Assembly: GCF_013185185.1 (NCBI RefSeq)
Contig: NZ_JAAZWE010000004.1
Location: 610,279 to 674,278, forward strand
Reading direction: 5' to 3'
DNA: 64,000 nt
Source of the DNA: Saccharibacillus endophyticus
GTDB taxonomy: Bacteria > Bacillota > Bacilli > Paenibacillales > Paenibacillaceae
Of the stretch, positions 42,295 through 51,903 are shown one piece after another. The position numbers and the translations under genes are program-made. Numbering within the stretch: position 1 is the first letter of the stretch; the number at the start of each line of letters is the position of its first letter. The notes beneath the pieces were generated by a model. That model ran no database searches. It was not told the origin of the DNA and worked only from the letters and a program-made list of their open reading frames with translations.

Positions 42295-44733
42295 TTATTT
42301 CTCCCGCTGCACCAAATAATCCAGCAAATGCTTCAAAAACCGCAAACTCTCCGGCAGTGCCCGTACCGCGTCCGACGCTTCGCAATAATGATTCCACATC
42401 TCCCGTTTGGCGCCGCCGAGCCCCAGTACCGTCACGAACGTCGAGCTTCCGTTGGCCTCGTCCTGCCCCGCCGGTTTGCCGAGATTGAGCGCTTCGCCTT
42501 CCGCGTCCAGCAGGTCGTCCCGAATTTGGAACGCGATCCCCGCATGGTAAGCAAACTTTTTCATCAGCTCAAGCTCGGCTTCCGGCGCGTTCGCGAGCAT
42601 GGCCGGCATAATGAGACAGGCTTCGAACGCCACGCCTGTTTTATAGAAACAAATCTCGTTCAACCGCTCCAGGCTCAGCAATTGCCCGCGGGATTTAAGG
42701 TCCAGAGCTTGTCCCATACACAGTTCTTCCGCTTTGCGCGCCGAGTAGTGCATCAGCGCCAGCACCGTCTCGGCCTTAAAACCTTGCAAAGAAGACTGTT
42801 CGCGCACGCCTTGTTGGATCAGCAGCAGGCCCGACAGTTCGGCCGTCGCGCTGTCATAACGGGCGTGCAGCGTTTGACGTCCTCGCCGGGTATCCGCATT
42901 ATCCTGCGACGGCAGATCGTCGAAGATCAACGAGGCGGTATGCAGGTACTCCAGCGATGTCAGCATCGGACGCACGGCCTTTTCGTCCAAACCGTAACCT
43001 TCCGTCGCCACAAGCCTCGCCAAGATCGGACGCAATCTTTTACCGGAGCCTGCCAGACTGTAGTTTGCCGCCTCGATCAGCGAATCTCCGACAGCCGGAA
43101 CGGGCGAGTCGGTCGCGATCGGCAGCGCCTGTTCGATCTCCGCGCGAATATCGTCCAGCAACGTTCGAAAGCGTTCGCGGTCTTCCCGGTCTTTTTTCAT
43201 CTCGGTCAGCATTCGGTCGCGCAGCAGCTTGTCGAAAAACTCGACGTCCTCGGCCTTTTTCACCATCTTCTGGACGATCGCGTTTAATTCCGGCATGCCC
43301 GAAGTCAGCATATCCATCAACTCTTCGTAGCGAGGAATGCCCAAGCGCTGACGCGCCCTTTTCAACCCGTTAATCGCCCGATCCAGCAGTACCTCGCGCG
43401 TGTTGGGGTCGCTGTCGTACACATCCCGGATCAGGTACGCGATAACGGCCCAATACATCTCGAACGGGTTCGGCAAATCCGGACGCTCGGCGCGGTATTT
43501 CCAATAATACGTATACGGAGTCACCGCTCCCGCTTCCAAATCGTCGAATAGATCCGCAAAGTCGTCGGCGAGCTGGTTATAGATCCCGTAGTAAAAGGTT
43601 CTCCGCTCAAAGCCGCCGTCCTTGTCCGCTTGTCCGACCGAGCGGGCGATCAGGCGGGAACCGGAGGACTTGAGAATGACGGGTACGTACAGTTGGGCGG
43701 CCGTATACTCGTTAGCCTCGAGCCGCTTGTTCCGATCCGCGTCCTGCGACTCGAAAAAGACGTAAGCCTGCTCGAAAAAGACGCTGCCTCCTCCGCCTGC
43801 CTGCCGTCCTTTGATATATTCGAACGCCTCGCCCAGCTCGCTGTGGATATAGCGGATCAGCGCGAAGTTCTCGGCATGCCCGCTCTCGAACGCGCCGCTC
43901 CACGCATCCCATTCCGGCACGGTTCCGGTCAGCAGCGCGCTTCGGATCAGGTCGGAGTAACTCGCCTTCTCGTCGTCGGTCAGCAGCGTAGAATCGAGCA
44001 GGTCATCGACGAACGGGTACGTGAGTCCGTACGAGTATCCGAGCCGTACCGCTTCGTCCATGCGGCGCGAACGTTCTTCTTTCGGCGTCTGCTCGTCCAT
44101 CTCTTCCCGCGCATGCAGCACCACGCCCGCGATGATCTTCAGCAGCTTGCGCTGGGCTTGCTCCGCGTTCATGCCTTCCGGGATATTCTCGGAAACGCGC
44201 TTCATCTTGGCAATCATCCAGATGACCGTATCTTCGATGCTCTCCTGCTGCCCCCAGCGATACAAGCCGGCCGTGTCGAAACCGTCGGTCGGCATCCCTT
44301 CCTGCTGTTCGCCGTGGAGCAGGGAACGCTTGAGGCCGCCCGCCGTCCGACGAACGCGGCTTTGCGTATCCGTATCGTCCAGCGCGCGCCCCAGATCCCG
44401 CATGTACAGGTACGAAACGCTGCGCTCCAGGTAATCGTCCAGCTTGCCGGCGGCGTCCATCCACTGGATGTAACGGTCATAGTCGCGCGGCTCCGAGCCG
44501 CGCCGGCTGCCGAACAAACGCGCCGGCCACGGGCGGATATGGCTTCTTTTCCACACGCGGAAATCTTCCGCCAGCTCGGTCGCATATCTGCCGCTTCGCA
44601 CGCGCTCCGTCAGTTCTTGCAAATAGTGCTCGGCGCGAAGTTCCGACCTTCGATACGCTTCGCGCGCCCGATCTTCGAGAGCCGCAGGCGGCCGTATCGA
44701 TCCGCGATCTTCGATAGATGATGTCAAACTCAT
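42295..44733 (-). CDS. Two-domain isoprenoid synthase: uncharacterised N-terminal half plus polyprenyl synthetase
   Basis: 812 residues. The C-terminal 300 match trans-polyprenyl diphosphate synthases: GSGKRLRPILARL, first Asp-rich motif FDDLPSQD, DTRRGRQTLHARY, and second motif FQIRDDLLDAEG about 130 residues later. The N-terminal 500 residues are helical and carry a comparable pair, VDDLLDS (about 243-249) and ADDFADLFDD (about 389-398), 146 apart. This suggests a second class I isoprenoid fold. Likely makes a prenyl diphosphate and perhaps uses it itself. ATG 44733 has AAGGGG 7 nt upstream, better than the ATG two codons before. Confidence 0.75.
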   Translation of the reverse strand: MSLTSSIEDRGSIRPPAALEDRAREAYRRSELRAEHYLQELTERVRSGRYATELAEDFRVWKRSHIRPWPARLFGSRRGSEPRDYDRYIQWMDAAGKLDDYLERSVSYLYMRDLGRALDDTDTQSRVRRTAGGLKRSLLHGEQQEGMPTDGFDTAGLYRWGQQESIEDTVIWMIAKMKRVSENIPEGMNAEQAQRKLLKIIAGVVLHAREEMDEQTPKEERSRRMDEAVRLGYSYGLTYPFVDDLLDSTLLTDDEKASYSDLIRSALLTGTVPEWDAWSGAFESGHAENFALIRYIHSELGEAFEYIKGRQAGGGGSVFFEQAYVFFESQDADRNKRLEANEYTAAQLYVPVILKSSGSRLIARSVGQADKDGGFERRTFYYGIYNQLADDFADLFDDLEAGAVTPYTYYWKYRAERPDLPNPFEMYWAVIAYLIRDVYDSDPNTREVLLDRAINGLKRARQRLGIPRYEELMDMLTSGMPELNAIVQKMVKKAEDVEFFDKLLRDRMLTEMKKDREDRERFRTLLDDIRAEIEQALPIATDSPVPAVGDSLIEAANYSLAGSGKRLRPILARLVATEGYGLDEKAVRPMLTSLEYLHTASLIFDDLPSQDNADTRRGRQTLHARYDSATAELSGLLLIQQGVREQSSLQGFKAETVLALMHYSARKAEELCMGQALDLKSRGQLLSLERLNEICFYKTGVAFEACLIMPAMLANAPEAELELMKKFAYHAGIAFQIRDDLLDAEGEALNLGKPAGQDEANGSSTFVTVLGLGGAKREMWNHYCEASDAVRALPESLRFLKHLLDYLVQREK

Positions 44734-44879
44734 AGTCATTCCCCTTAGGTTTTAGTCGTGGTGCGAATCGTTAACGGGTTATACGAAGGGGAATAGAGAT
44801 AGGTTACGGAACTTGTTTTGTTTATGCGACAAAACTTTTGTAAACTAAATTTAGTTATGATCACGAAAGAAGGTTGCTT

Positions 44880-46541
44880 ATGGACGAAAACAGCTTGCTC
44901 ATAGAATTTCAAAATCTGCTCAAGCTTTCCAGCGAGACTGAATGGGTAGAATTTAAAGAAGCTAAAACTAATTATGATTTTCATAAATTAGGGACTTATT
45001 TTTCCGCACTTGGTAATGAAGCCAATTTGCGCGGTAAAGCAAGTGCTTGGCTGGTATTCGGTGTGGAAGATAAAAAATTAGAGATTGTGGGAAGCAATTT
45101 TAGAAACAAACCAGGAGCATTGGATAGCTTGAAAAGAGAAGTAGCGGAATTTACGAACGGAATGACTTTTCAAGAAATTCACGAACTCTACATCGATAAA
45201 AAAAGAATCGTATTATTTCAAATTCCTCCGGCTCCAAAAGGAATACCGATATCTTGGAAGGGCCATTACTATGGAAGAAACCATGAATCCCTAACAGCTC
45301 TATCAACCGATAAATATGAAAAAATTCGTGCGCAAAGCACATTGAGCGATTGGTCCGCTGAAATCATCCCCGATGCTTCGTTAAATGATCTTGATCCGAC
45401 TGCAATATCCAAAGCAAGAATCGAATTTTCAAACAAATATCCTCGCTTAAAAATAGAAATGGATACTTGGGATGGTTTTACTTTTTTGAATAAAGCAAAA
45501 ATTACGATTAAAAGTCAAATAACTCGTGCAGCCATTCTACTTCTAGGCAAATCGGAATCGGAATATTTGTTGAGTCCGGCTGTTGGAAAGATTTCTTGGA
45601 TTCTTAGAGACAAGGATGGCATTGAACAAGATTACGAACACTTTGGGCCTCCTTTAATTTTAAATACGGAAAACGCATTTTCTAAAGTTAGAAATTTGAA
45701 GTATAGATATATTGCAGATAATAGTTTATTTCCGATCGAAATCAATCAATATGACCCGTATGTAATAAGAGAAGCTCTGCACAACTGTATTGCTCACCAA
45801 GACTACCAACTCGCAGGAAGAATTAATTTGGTGGAAACGCCGGACCAGTTAATCTTCACTAATTTAGGATCATTTCTTCCCCAAAGCATTAAAGCGGCCA
45901 TCCACCATGACGCTCCTCAAGAATTTTATCGCAATCGCTTTTTAGCCGAAGCTATGGTTAATTTAAATATGATTGATACGATAGGCTCCGGCATCAAAAA
46001 AATGTTCATTACGCAAAAGAACCGCTTTTTCCCTATGCCTGATTACAACTTAAATTCTCCCGACAAAGTAGAAGTTCGCATTGCCGGAAAAATTTTGGAT
46101 GAAAATTATACACGTTTGTTGATCAATCACACAGATTTAGATTTAGACACGGTCATGCTACTTGATAAAGTTCAAAAACGCGAGAAGTTATCCAACGGTG
46201 AGGCCAAACAATTACGTGCAAAAAAGCTTGTCGAAGGCAGACAGCCTAACCTACACTTGTCAGCTCAAATTGCCGAGATTACAGGAGATAAAACAACGTA
46301 TATCAAAAATAGAGCTTTCGATAAAGAATATTATAAAACCATCATTCTCTCTTTTATCCAACAGTATGGTTCCGCAAACCGCAAAGAAATTGATGACCTT
46401 CTTATGGACAAACTATCAGACATGCTTAATGAAGAGCAGCGAAGAAAAAAAATAAATAACATCCTTTACGAAATGTCTAAAAAAGATCAAAGCATTATCA
46501 ATAAAGGTTCGGCCAAAAACTCAAAGTGGTGTTTAACTTAA
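44880..46541 (+). CDS. AlbA_2 domain protein with HATPase-like and winged-helix parts
   Basis: 553 residues. Schlafen-AlbA_2 domain near the N-terminus (ETEWVEFKEAKTNYDFHKLG, residues about 19-130; ASAWLVFGVED). Then a GHKL-like C-terminal ATPase segment (YVIREALHNCIAHQDY; IDTIGSGIKKMF), and winged-helix-like sequence at the end. This is the layout of putative transcriptional regulators often found in accessory and defence regions. Clearly more AT-rich than the genes around it, and followed by an unusual repeat array, so recently acquired DNA is likely. AGAAGG 6 nt before ATG 44880. Confidence 0.85.
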   Translation: MDENSLLIEFQNLLKLSSETEWVEFKEAKTNYDFHKLGTYFSALGNEANLRGKASAWLVFGVEDKKLEIVGSNFRNKPGALDSLKREVAEFTNGMTFQEIHELYIDKKRIVLFQIPPAPKGIPISWKGHYYGRNHESLTALSTDKYEKIRAQSTLSDWSAEIIPDASLNDLDPTAISKARIEFSNKYPRLKIEMDTWDGFTFLNKAKITIKSQITRAAILLLGKSESEYLLSPAVGKISWILRDKDGIEQDYEHFGPPLILNTENAFSKVRNLKYRYIADNSLFPIEINQYDPYVIREALHNCIAHQDYQLAGRINLVETPDQLIFTNLGSFLPQSIKAAIHHDAPQEFYRNRFLAEAMVNLNMIDTIGSGIKKMFITQKNRFFPMPDYNLNSPDKVEVRIAGKILDENYTRLLINHTDLDLDTVMLLDKVQKREKLSNGEAKQLRAKKLVEGRQPNLHLSAQIAEITGDKTTYIKNRAFDKEYYKTIILSFIQQYGSANRKEIDDLLMDKLSDMLNEEQRRKKINNILYEMSKKDQSIINKGSAKNSKWCLT

Positions 46542-46560
46542 ACCATTTTAAAAGTTTTTT

Positions 46561-46703
46561 TAAGTAGAACATGAAGTAGGATTTAAGTAGAAGAAATCAG
46601 TAAGAAGACTCAAAAAACGCTCTATAATAGGGTTTTTCATTAACTTTTTTTCGAAAAATCGATTTTTTTTTAAGTAGAAGAATAAGTAGAACTTAAGTAG
46701 AAC
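46561..46703 (+). repeat. Array of six AAGTAGAA-type direct repeats
   Basis: Copies of TAAGTAGAAS begin near 46561, 46573 (GAAGTAGGAT), 46584, 46671, 46683 and 46694. Three are to the left and three to the right of an AT-rich centre with long T-runs. All point the same way. The array fills the gap between the AlbA_2 gene and the aldo-keto reductase gene. Iteron-like binding sites or decayed target repeats are possible; the role is unknown. Confidence 0.65.
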
Positions 46704-46714
46704 AATCACGACAA

Positions 46715-47563
46715 TCAAAACTCCTCATACTCCGCCGGATCTTGTCCCCACAACCGCCGGTTATCTTTGCTGAACGCCGAGATCTTCTTCATCTGCTCGC
46801 CCGTCAGCTCGAAGTCGAAAATATCCAGATTCTCCTGCTGGTGCTTCAGCGAGCTTGCTTTCGGAATCGGAATCGCGCCCAGCTGGGTATGCCAGCGCAG
46901 AATGACTTGGGTCGGCGTTTTGCCGTACTCGTCCGCAATCGCCTTCACCGCCGCATCCTCTAACACGCCGTCGCTTTTGCCCCGTCCGAGCGGGCTCCAC
47001 GATTCGGTGACCGTTCCGTGCTTGGCATTCGCCTCGCGCTGAACCGCCTGCTCGAAATACGGATGCAGCTCCACCTGGTTAAGGCTCGGCGCGACGCCCG
47101 TTTCGTTCACGAGCGTATCCAGATGCTCCGGCAAAAAGTTGCTGACGCCGATCGAACGCACGTAGCCGCGCTTTTTCGCTTCGATCATGGCCTGCCAGGC
47201 TTCGACGTATTTGCCCTGCTTCGGGTTCGGCCAATGGATGATGTACAAATCGAAATAGTCGAGCCCTGTCCGCAGCAGCGATTCTTCGATGGTGACCAGC
47301 GCTTTGTCGTAAGCATGACGGCGTCCCGGCAGCTTCGAGCAGATTCGCAGCTGATCGCGGGGAACGGAAGCTTCGCGCGCCGCCCTGCCGACCGCACCTT
47401 CGTTTTCGTAGTTAAAAGCCGAATCGATCAGCCGATAGCCTGCTTCGATGCCGCTTTTGATCGACTCCGCGCCGGCAAAGCCGTTCATGGAATACGTGCC
47501 GAGGCCGATCGCCGGAATCTCGAGTCCGTCATTCAATTGGATGTTCGGAATATTCGTTGTCAT
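46715..47563 (-). CDS. Aldo/keto reductase
   Basis: 282 residues, a TIM-barrel AKR. Catalytic tetrad visible: Asp and Tyr in RLIDSAFNYENE, Lys in CSKLPGRRHAYDKA, His in YIIHWPNPK. NADPH site residues occur in the C-terminal third (IPIPKASSLKHQQENLDIFD). It reduces aldehydes or ketones such as methylglyoxal or sugars. GGAGG precedes ATG 47563. Divergent from the TetR gene at 47697, but no evidence that they are linked. Confidence 0.92.
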   Translation of the reverse strand: MTTNIPNIQLNDGLEIPAIGLGTYSMNGFAGAESIKSGIEAGYRLIDSAFNYENEGAVGRAAREASVPRDQLRICSKLPGRRHAYDKALVTIEESLLRTGLDYFDLYIIHWPNPKQGKYVEAWQAMIEAKKRGYVRSIGVSNFLPEHLDTLVNETGVAPSLNQVELHPYFEQAVQREANAKHGTVTESWSPLGRGKSDGVLEDAAVKAIADEYGKTPTQVILRWHTQLGAIPIPKASSLKHQQENLDIFDFELTGEQMKKISAFSKDNRRLWGQDPAEYEEF

Positions 47564-47696
47564 GGGAAAAAGCCCTCCTCTCGTATGATTCTACGATAGC
47601 ATTTTCGATGAGCCGGAGCAAAATCCGCGGTTGACTTGGCAGGAAAATGGATTTAATATTGGTTCAACGAACGTTTAGTGAAATGAGGATAGGTTT

Positions 47697-48329
47697 ATGG
47701 AATCCAAACAAACCGGCAAACGCATGACCAGCCGAGACCTTCAAGCCGCTCAGCGCAAGCAGCAGATCCTTCAAGCGGCCAAACGGCTTTTTGCGGAAAA
47801 AGGATATCATGCCGTGTCCATGCGGGAGCTGAACAAAGCGATCGGCATGGCGGACGCGTTGACGTACCACTATTTCCCCGGCGGAAAATTCGAAATTTTG
47901 ACTACGGTGCTGCAAACGGCGCAGGAAGAACGGATCGGCGGCATCGTGCTTGTTTTCCGAGAGATTTTTGCGAAAACCGATCTTCCCTTGACCGATTCGC
48001 TTGCCGAACTGATTACCGGATTGGCGCAAAAACTCACGGAAGACCAAGCTTATTTTCAAATTCTGATCCGCGAGCGCTCGCTGTTGAACGACGAACAAAA
48101 AGAAGCGCTCGACGGCCTGACCACCCTTCCGTTCGAAGCGATGTCGGACTATCTGTCGCGGCGCGCGAAACAAGGCGAGATTCGGCACATGGACTTCTCG
48201 CTCGCTTCCTCGCAGTTTTTGGCGCATATCGTGTTCACGATCATTCAGAAGCTGCTGAGGAACGTCGAGCTGGAGAACTCCGAAGCGATCAAGCTATCCG
48301 AGTTCTATGCGGAGCTATGGGCGAAATAA
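47697..48329 (+). CDS. TetR family regulator
   Basis: 210 residues. N-terminal helix-turn-helix (ILQAAKRLFAEKGYHAVSMR, ELNKAIGMADALTYHYFPGG) and a helical ligand domain. First gene of a TetR-ATPase-permease cassette, so it probably represses the exporter behind it. GAGG lies 8 nt before ATG 47697. Confidence 0.9.
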   Translation: MESKQTGKRMTSRDLQAAQRKQQILQAAKRLFAEKGYHAVSMRELNKAIGMADALTYHYFPGGKFEILTTVLQTAQEERIGGIVLVFREIFAKTDLPLTDSLAELITGLAQKLTEDQAYFQILIRERSLLNDEQKEALDGLTTLPFEAMSDYLSRRAKQGEIRHMDFSLASSQFLAHIVFTIIQKLLRNVELENSEAIKLSEFYAELWAK

Positions 48330-48434
48330 GCCGACGGCAAGCAAAAGGTTGACGGGCACTTCGGTGCTCCTTTTTTTGAACATTTTACTCAACGAACGTT
48401 CAGTTAACGAGATAATCCATAAGGAGGAACCATC

Positions 48435-49346
48435 ATGCAGGAGATCATTCGCACGGAATCCCTGACCAAACGATACGGGGACTATTCGGTTTTGCAGGAT
48501 ATATCGCTGAATGTGTATCGGGGAGAAATTTACGGCTTTTTGGGTCTGAACGGAGCCGGAAAAACAACCACGATCCGCATGCTGCTGGGCATGATCGCGC
48601 CGACTTCCGGCGAAGCGCATATCAACGGACAACGCGTGCTCGGAGCCAAACCTCAACTGTGGCAGCAGGTCGGTTACATGGTCGAGACGCCGTACGCGTA
48701 CCCGAATTTCACGGTGCGGGAAAATCTGAGACTGATCGCCAAACTGCGCGGACTGCCGGAAAAACAATCGACCGAAGCGGTCATGGACCGATTGCAGCTT
48801 GCCCGTTACGCCGATACCAAAGCCAAAAACCTCTCGCTCGGCAACGCCCAGAAACTCGGTCTCGCCAAAGCGATGATCCATAACCCTTCCGTTCTTATTC
48901 TCGACGAACCGACCAATGCGCTGGATCCGGCAGGCATCGTGCAGATCCGGGAGCTGCTGCGGCATTTGGCCAAGGAAGAAGGCGTAACCGTGTTTATTTC
49001 CAGTCATATTTTAGAGGAAATGTCCAAACTTGCGTCCCGGATCGGCATTATCCACGGCGGTACGCTGCTTCAGGAGATCAGCTCGCAGCAATTCGAACAG
49101 CTCCGGCGCAAGCGCTTGACCGTCAAAGTTCGGGAAAAAGGAGAACTGGCAATCGAGCTGCTGCGGCAAGCCGGTTACGCGACGCAGCTCGCGGACGAAG
49201 GCCGCATCGAGGTTACGGACGAATCCGCGATCCGACAGCCGGAGCGTATAGCCAAGCTGCTGGTCGGCGCGGATCTTCCGTTGGCGGAGTTGACCGTGAA
49301 CGAAGAAGGTCTGGAATCGTACTTTTTGCAGCGGGTGAGCCAATAA
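48435..49346 (+). CDS. ABC transporter ATP-binding protein (exporter type)
   Basis: 303 residues. Walker A GLNGAGKTTT (residues 38-47), Walker B VLILDEPTNALDP and the switch His in FISSHIL. The signature is LSLGN instead of LSGGQ, a variant common in BcrA-type drug or bacteriocin immunity pumps. C-terminal 80 residues are the regulatory extension of this group. AAGGAGG 8 nt before ATG 48435; the permease follows after 25 nt. Confidence 0.93.
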   Translation: MQEIIRTESLTKRYGDYSVLQDISLNVYRGEIYGFLGLNGAGKTTTIRMLLGMIAPTSGEAHINGQRVLGAKPQLWQQVGYMVETPYAYPNFTVRENLRLIAKLRGLPEKQSTEAVMDRLQLARYADTKAKNLSLGNAQKLGLAKAMIHNPSVLILDEPTNALDPAGIVQIRELLRHLAKEEGVTVFISSHILEEMSKLASRIGIIHGGTLLQEISSQQFEQLRRKRLTVKVREKGELAIELLRQAGYATQLADEGRIEVTDESAIRQPERIAKLLVGADLPLAELTVNEEGLESYFLQRVSQ

Positions 49347-49371
49347 TGTCTATTAAAAGGAGGGCTTCGCA

Positions 49372-50088
49372 ATGAAATCGCTATGGAATGCCGCGTACGT
49401 CGAAAATCGAAAATTAAGCCGTTCGCCGGTGCTGTGGGGGATGTTGGTTTTTCTGTTGTTCGTCACCGGTATCCGTTCCGGCGGAGCGGATTGGAACGAG
49501 CATTTGGGCAATATGACGTTTTTGTTCGCTTCCGTATTCGGCCTGATGGGGTTCGGCACGATGACCGCTTGGGTGTTCGGACGGGAGTACGCGGATCGCA
49601 CGGTAAAAGACCTACTGGCGCTGCCGGTCTCCCGCACCGCAATCGTGATCGCCAAAGGCCTCGTGATCATCGGTTGGTGCTTGGTCGCGACGCTTACGAT
49701 CTTCGGCTTCTCGCTGCTGCTCGGCCTGCTGCTCGGCGTGCCCGGCTTGTCTTGGAGCATTGTCGCCGATCAGCTCGGCGGGCTGCTGCTTATTGCCGCA
49801 TTCCATCTGCTGCTCTGTTCGCCGGTCGCGCTGCTGGCCAGCATCTCGCGCGGGTATCTGGTTCCGATCGCGTACGCTTTTACCACGCTGATGGTCGCTT
49901 TGACCGCCGGACCGACCGCGTTTGGCGCTTATCTGCCCTGGTCGATCCCGGCGCTGCATCTGTCGATGAGCGATACCGCCGCTTCGGCTTTTCCGCTCGG
50001 AACAGCCAGTTACGCGATTCTGATTCTGCTGTTCGGGATCGGGGCCGCAGGAACCGTGTCTTGGTGGAAAAGAGCCGATCAGCGCTAA
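49372..50088 (+). CDS. ABC-2 type exporter permease
   Basis: 238 residues with six hydrophobic helices (LWGMLVFLLFVTGIRS; NMTFLFASVFGLMGFGTMTA; GLVIIGWCLVATLTIFGFSL and later ones). The cytoplasmic segment EYADRTVKDLLALPVSRTAI is typical of BcrB/ABC-2 permeases. It pairs with the ATPase at 48435 to export a peptide antibiotic or similar compound. AAAAGGAGG 10 nt before ATG 49372. Terminator at 50145. Confidence 0.88.
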   Translation: MKSLWNAAYVENRKLSRSPVLWGMLVFLLFVTGIRSGGADWNEHLGNMTFLFASVFGLMGFGTMTAWVFGREYADRTVKDLLALPVSRTAIVIAKGLVIIGWCLVATLTIFGFSLLLGLLLGVPGLSWSIVADQLGGLLLIAAFHLLLCSPVALLASISRGYLVPIAYAFTTLMVALTAGPTAFGAYLPWSIPALHLSMSDTAASAFPLGTASYAILILLFGIGAAGTVSWWKRADQR

Positions 50089-50144
50089 GCGGAGGTTCGT
50101 GCTTTTAGAAGTTGATCAACCGTAACGGTGCACGAAACGGTCGC

Positions 50145-50186
50145 AAAAAACGAGCCGCCGGAATTTCTTCCGCGGCTCGTTTTTTC
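50145..50186 (+). terminator. Terminator of the TetR-ABC cassette
   Basis: AAAAAACGAGCCGC pairs with GCGGCTCGTTTTTT around a short loop (50159-50172), and can serve both this cassette and the galK transcript coming from the right. Confidence 0.9.
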
Positions 50187-50241
50187 TTGTTTTTTACAGG
50201 GATATGAATGCAGCATCTATTCGATTCTCTGCTGACCCGTC

Positions 50242-50463
50242 CTATTCTTCATCCAACGTCGGCACCGCGGTGAAAAACACGTCGTACAGATCCCAGTCGA
50301 ACTGTCTCCGTACATACGTCTCGATCTCCCGCAATTGCTCCTCGCTCGTATATTCCAAGCAGGGTCTACCTTCGCTCCACAGTGTGCGGCAGACGAAATT
50401 TTTCGTCACCTGCTCGATCACGACGTCCTGCGGAACGTTTTTGCGGCTTGCGCTCAAACTCAT
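50242..50463 (-). CDS. Small acidic hypothetical protein downstream of galK
   Basis: 73 residues, unrecognised. Polar, no membrane segment, two Cys. It begins 16 nt after the galK stop with AAAGGAG 9 nt before ATG 50463, so it is almost certainly in the same transcript. An accessory role to galactose use cannot be shown. Confidence 0.65.
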   Translation of the reverse strand: MSLSASRKNVPQDVVIEQVTKNFVCRTLWSEGRPCLEYTSEEQLREIETYVRRQFDWDLYDVFFTAVPTLDEE

Positions 50464-50479
50464 GCGAACGAACTCCTTT

Positions 50480-51766
50480 TTACTTCACGTCATCCAGGCA
50501 AACGGCGCCGTGCGCGCGAACCTGGATTTCCAATGACTCCGTACCCAACGTGCTCTGGATCAGGTCTTGGTAGGCTTTCACGGCATCTTGAGGCAGAATC
50601 GCCAGAATCACGCCCGCAAAGCCTCCTCCGTGAACGCGGCAAGCGCCTTTTCCGAGCTGCTTGATGTAACGTTCCGTAATCGCCAACGCGATCGCCACTT
50701 CCTGCTGACGGGTCACGGACGGACGGTAGACGTTTTGCAGCCATTTCCACGACGAGTTGCCGGATTCCGTGATCAGCGGGAGGAACGCCTGAAGGTCATT
50801 GTTGCGCAAAGCTTCCAATTGGCCGTCTACGCGATCGTTTTCCTCGAAGAAATGCAGCGCGCGCAATACGGCACGGTCGCCCGCTTTTTCGCGGATTTCC
50901 GGCAGGCGGGCGTACAGTTCGTCCGGCGACGTGCCGCGGCAGTATTTACTCCCGAGCAGCTCGGCCACCGCGAACATTTCCTCCGGCACGGCCGCGTAAT
51001 CTTCCGTCAGATCCGCATGATTGCCGCCGGTGTTGACGATGACGAGCGCATACCCGTCCTGATCGAAGCGATAGGTGACCGGCTCGATCTGCGGCTCTTC
51101 CGGATTTTCGAAGTCGATGGAGATCAGGCCGCCGTGCGCGCACGCGATCTGATCCAGCAAGCCCGACGGCTTGTTCCAGAACTTGTTTTCCGCGTATTTG
51201 CCGATCTTGCCCATCTCGACCGCGCTGAGTTTTCCTTCATTATAAAAGGTGTTGAGGATCGTGCAGACCAGCATCTCGAACGACGCCGACGAACTGAGAC
51301 CCGACGCGCTGTAAACATTGCTGGATACGTACGCATTGAAACCGCCGATCCGGTAGCCTTTTTCGACAAAGCCCGAAGCGATGCCGCGGATCAGACCCGC
51401 CGTTCCGTCGTCTTCGGCGCTGATGTGCAACTGGTCGAGGTTGATCGAATACTGCTTCTCGTAGCCTTCCGAACGCAGCGTGATGACATTCTCTTCGACT
51501 TTGGCCGCAGCGGCGATGGTGTCGAGGTCGATGCTGCCGGTCAGCACTTTGCCGTGGTTATGATCCGTATGGTTGCCGCCGATCTCCGTCCGTCCCGGTG
51601 CGCTGAACAGTTTGACCGGCTCGGCTCCGTAGGTTTGGGCGTAGGTATCCAGCACGTTTTGGTAACGCGCCGTTTGTTCAGAAAGTTGAGCTTCGCCGTA
51701 CAGCAGGGTCAGAGCGGAGCGGATTTCAGGCGTTTCGAGCAGAGCTGGGTTGAATTCATTCGTCAT
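50480..51766 (-). CDS. galK: Galactokinase
   Basis: 428 residues. GHMP kinase motifs: sugar site GRTEIGGNHTDHNHGKV (residues 59-75, a variant of GRVNLIGEHTDYN), ATP loop GLSSSASFEMLV, and GACRVHGGGFAGVILAIL. It phosphorylates galactose to galactose 1-phosphate in the Leloir pathway. Longer than the E. coli enzyme through an N-terminal extension of about 45 residues, usual in this Firmicutes subgroup. galT and galE are not next to it. CAGGAGG 9 nt before ATG 51766. Confidence 0.9.
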   Translation of the reverse strand: MTNEFNPALLETPEIRSALTLLYGEAQLSEQTARYQNVLDTYAQTYGAEPVKLFSAPGRTEIGGNHTDHNHGKVLTGSIDLDTIAAAAKVEENVITLRSEGYEKQYSINLDQLHISAEDDGTAGLIRGIASGFVEKGYRIGGFNAYVSSNVYSASGLSSSASFEMLVCTILNTFYNEGKLSAVEMGKIGKYAENKFWNKPSGLLDQIACAHGGLISIDFENPEEPQIEPVTYRFDQDGYALVIVNTGGNHADLTEDYAAVPEEMFAVAELLGSKYCRGTSPDELYARLPEIREKAGDRAVLRALHFFEENDRVDGQLEALRNNDLQAFLPLITESGNSSWKWLQNVYRPSVTRQQEVAIALAITERYIKQLGKGACRVHGGGFAGVILAILPQDAVKAYQDLIQSTLGTESLEIQVRAHGAVCLDDVK

Positions 51767-51903
51767 TGCGAAATTCCTCCTGGATAAAGGGGTATGTCGA
51801 GCCTATACAGCTACCTTATCAATATGCCACATTTTTGTATACGCATACAGGGCAGAGAAGCAATATCCGGGAAGGTTTGAAAACTTTTTCGTAGAGTTGT
51901 CGA

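Noticed and set aside
46561..46703. Replication-origin interpretation of the AAGTAGAA array
   Set aside because: No replication initiator gene is next to it, so iteron function is not claimed.
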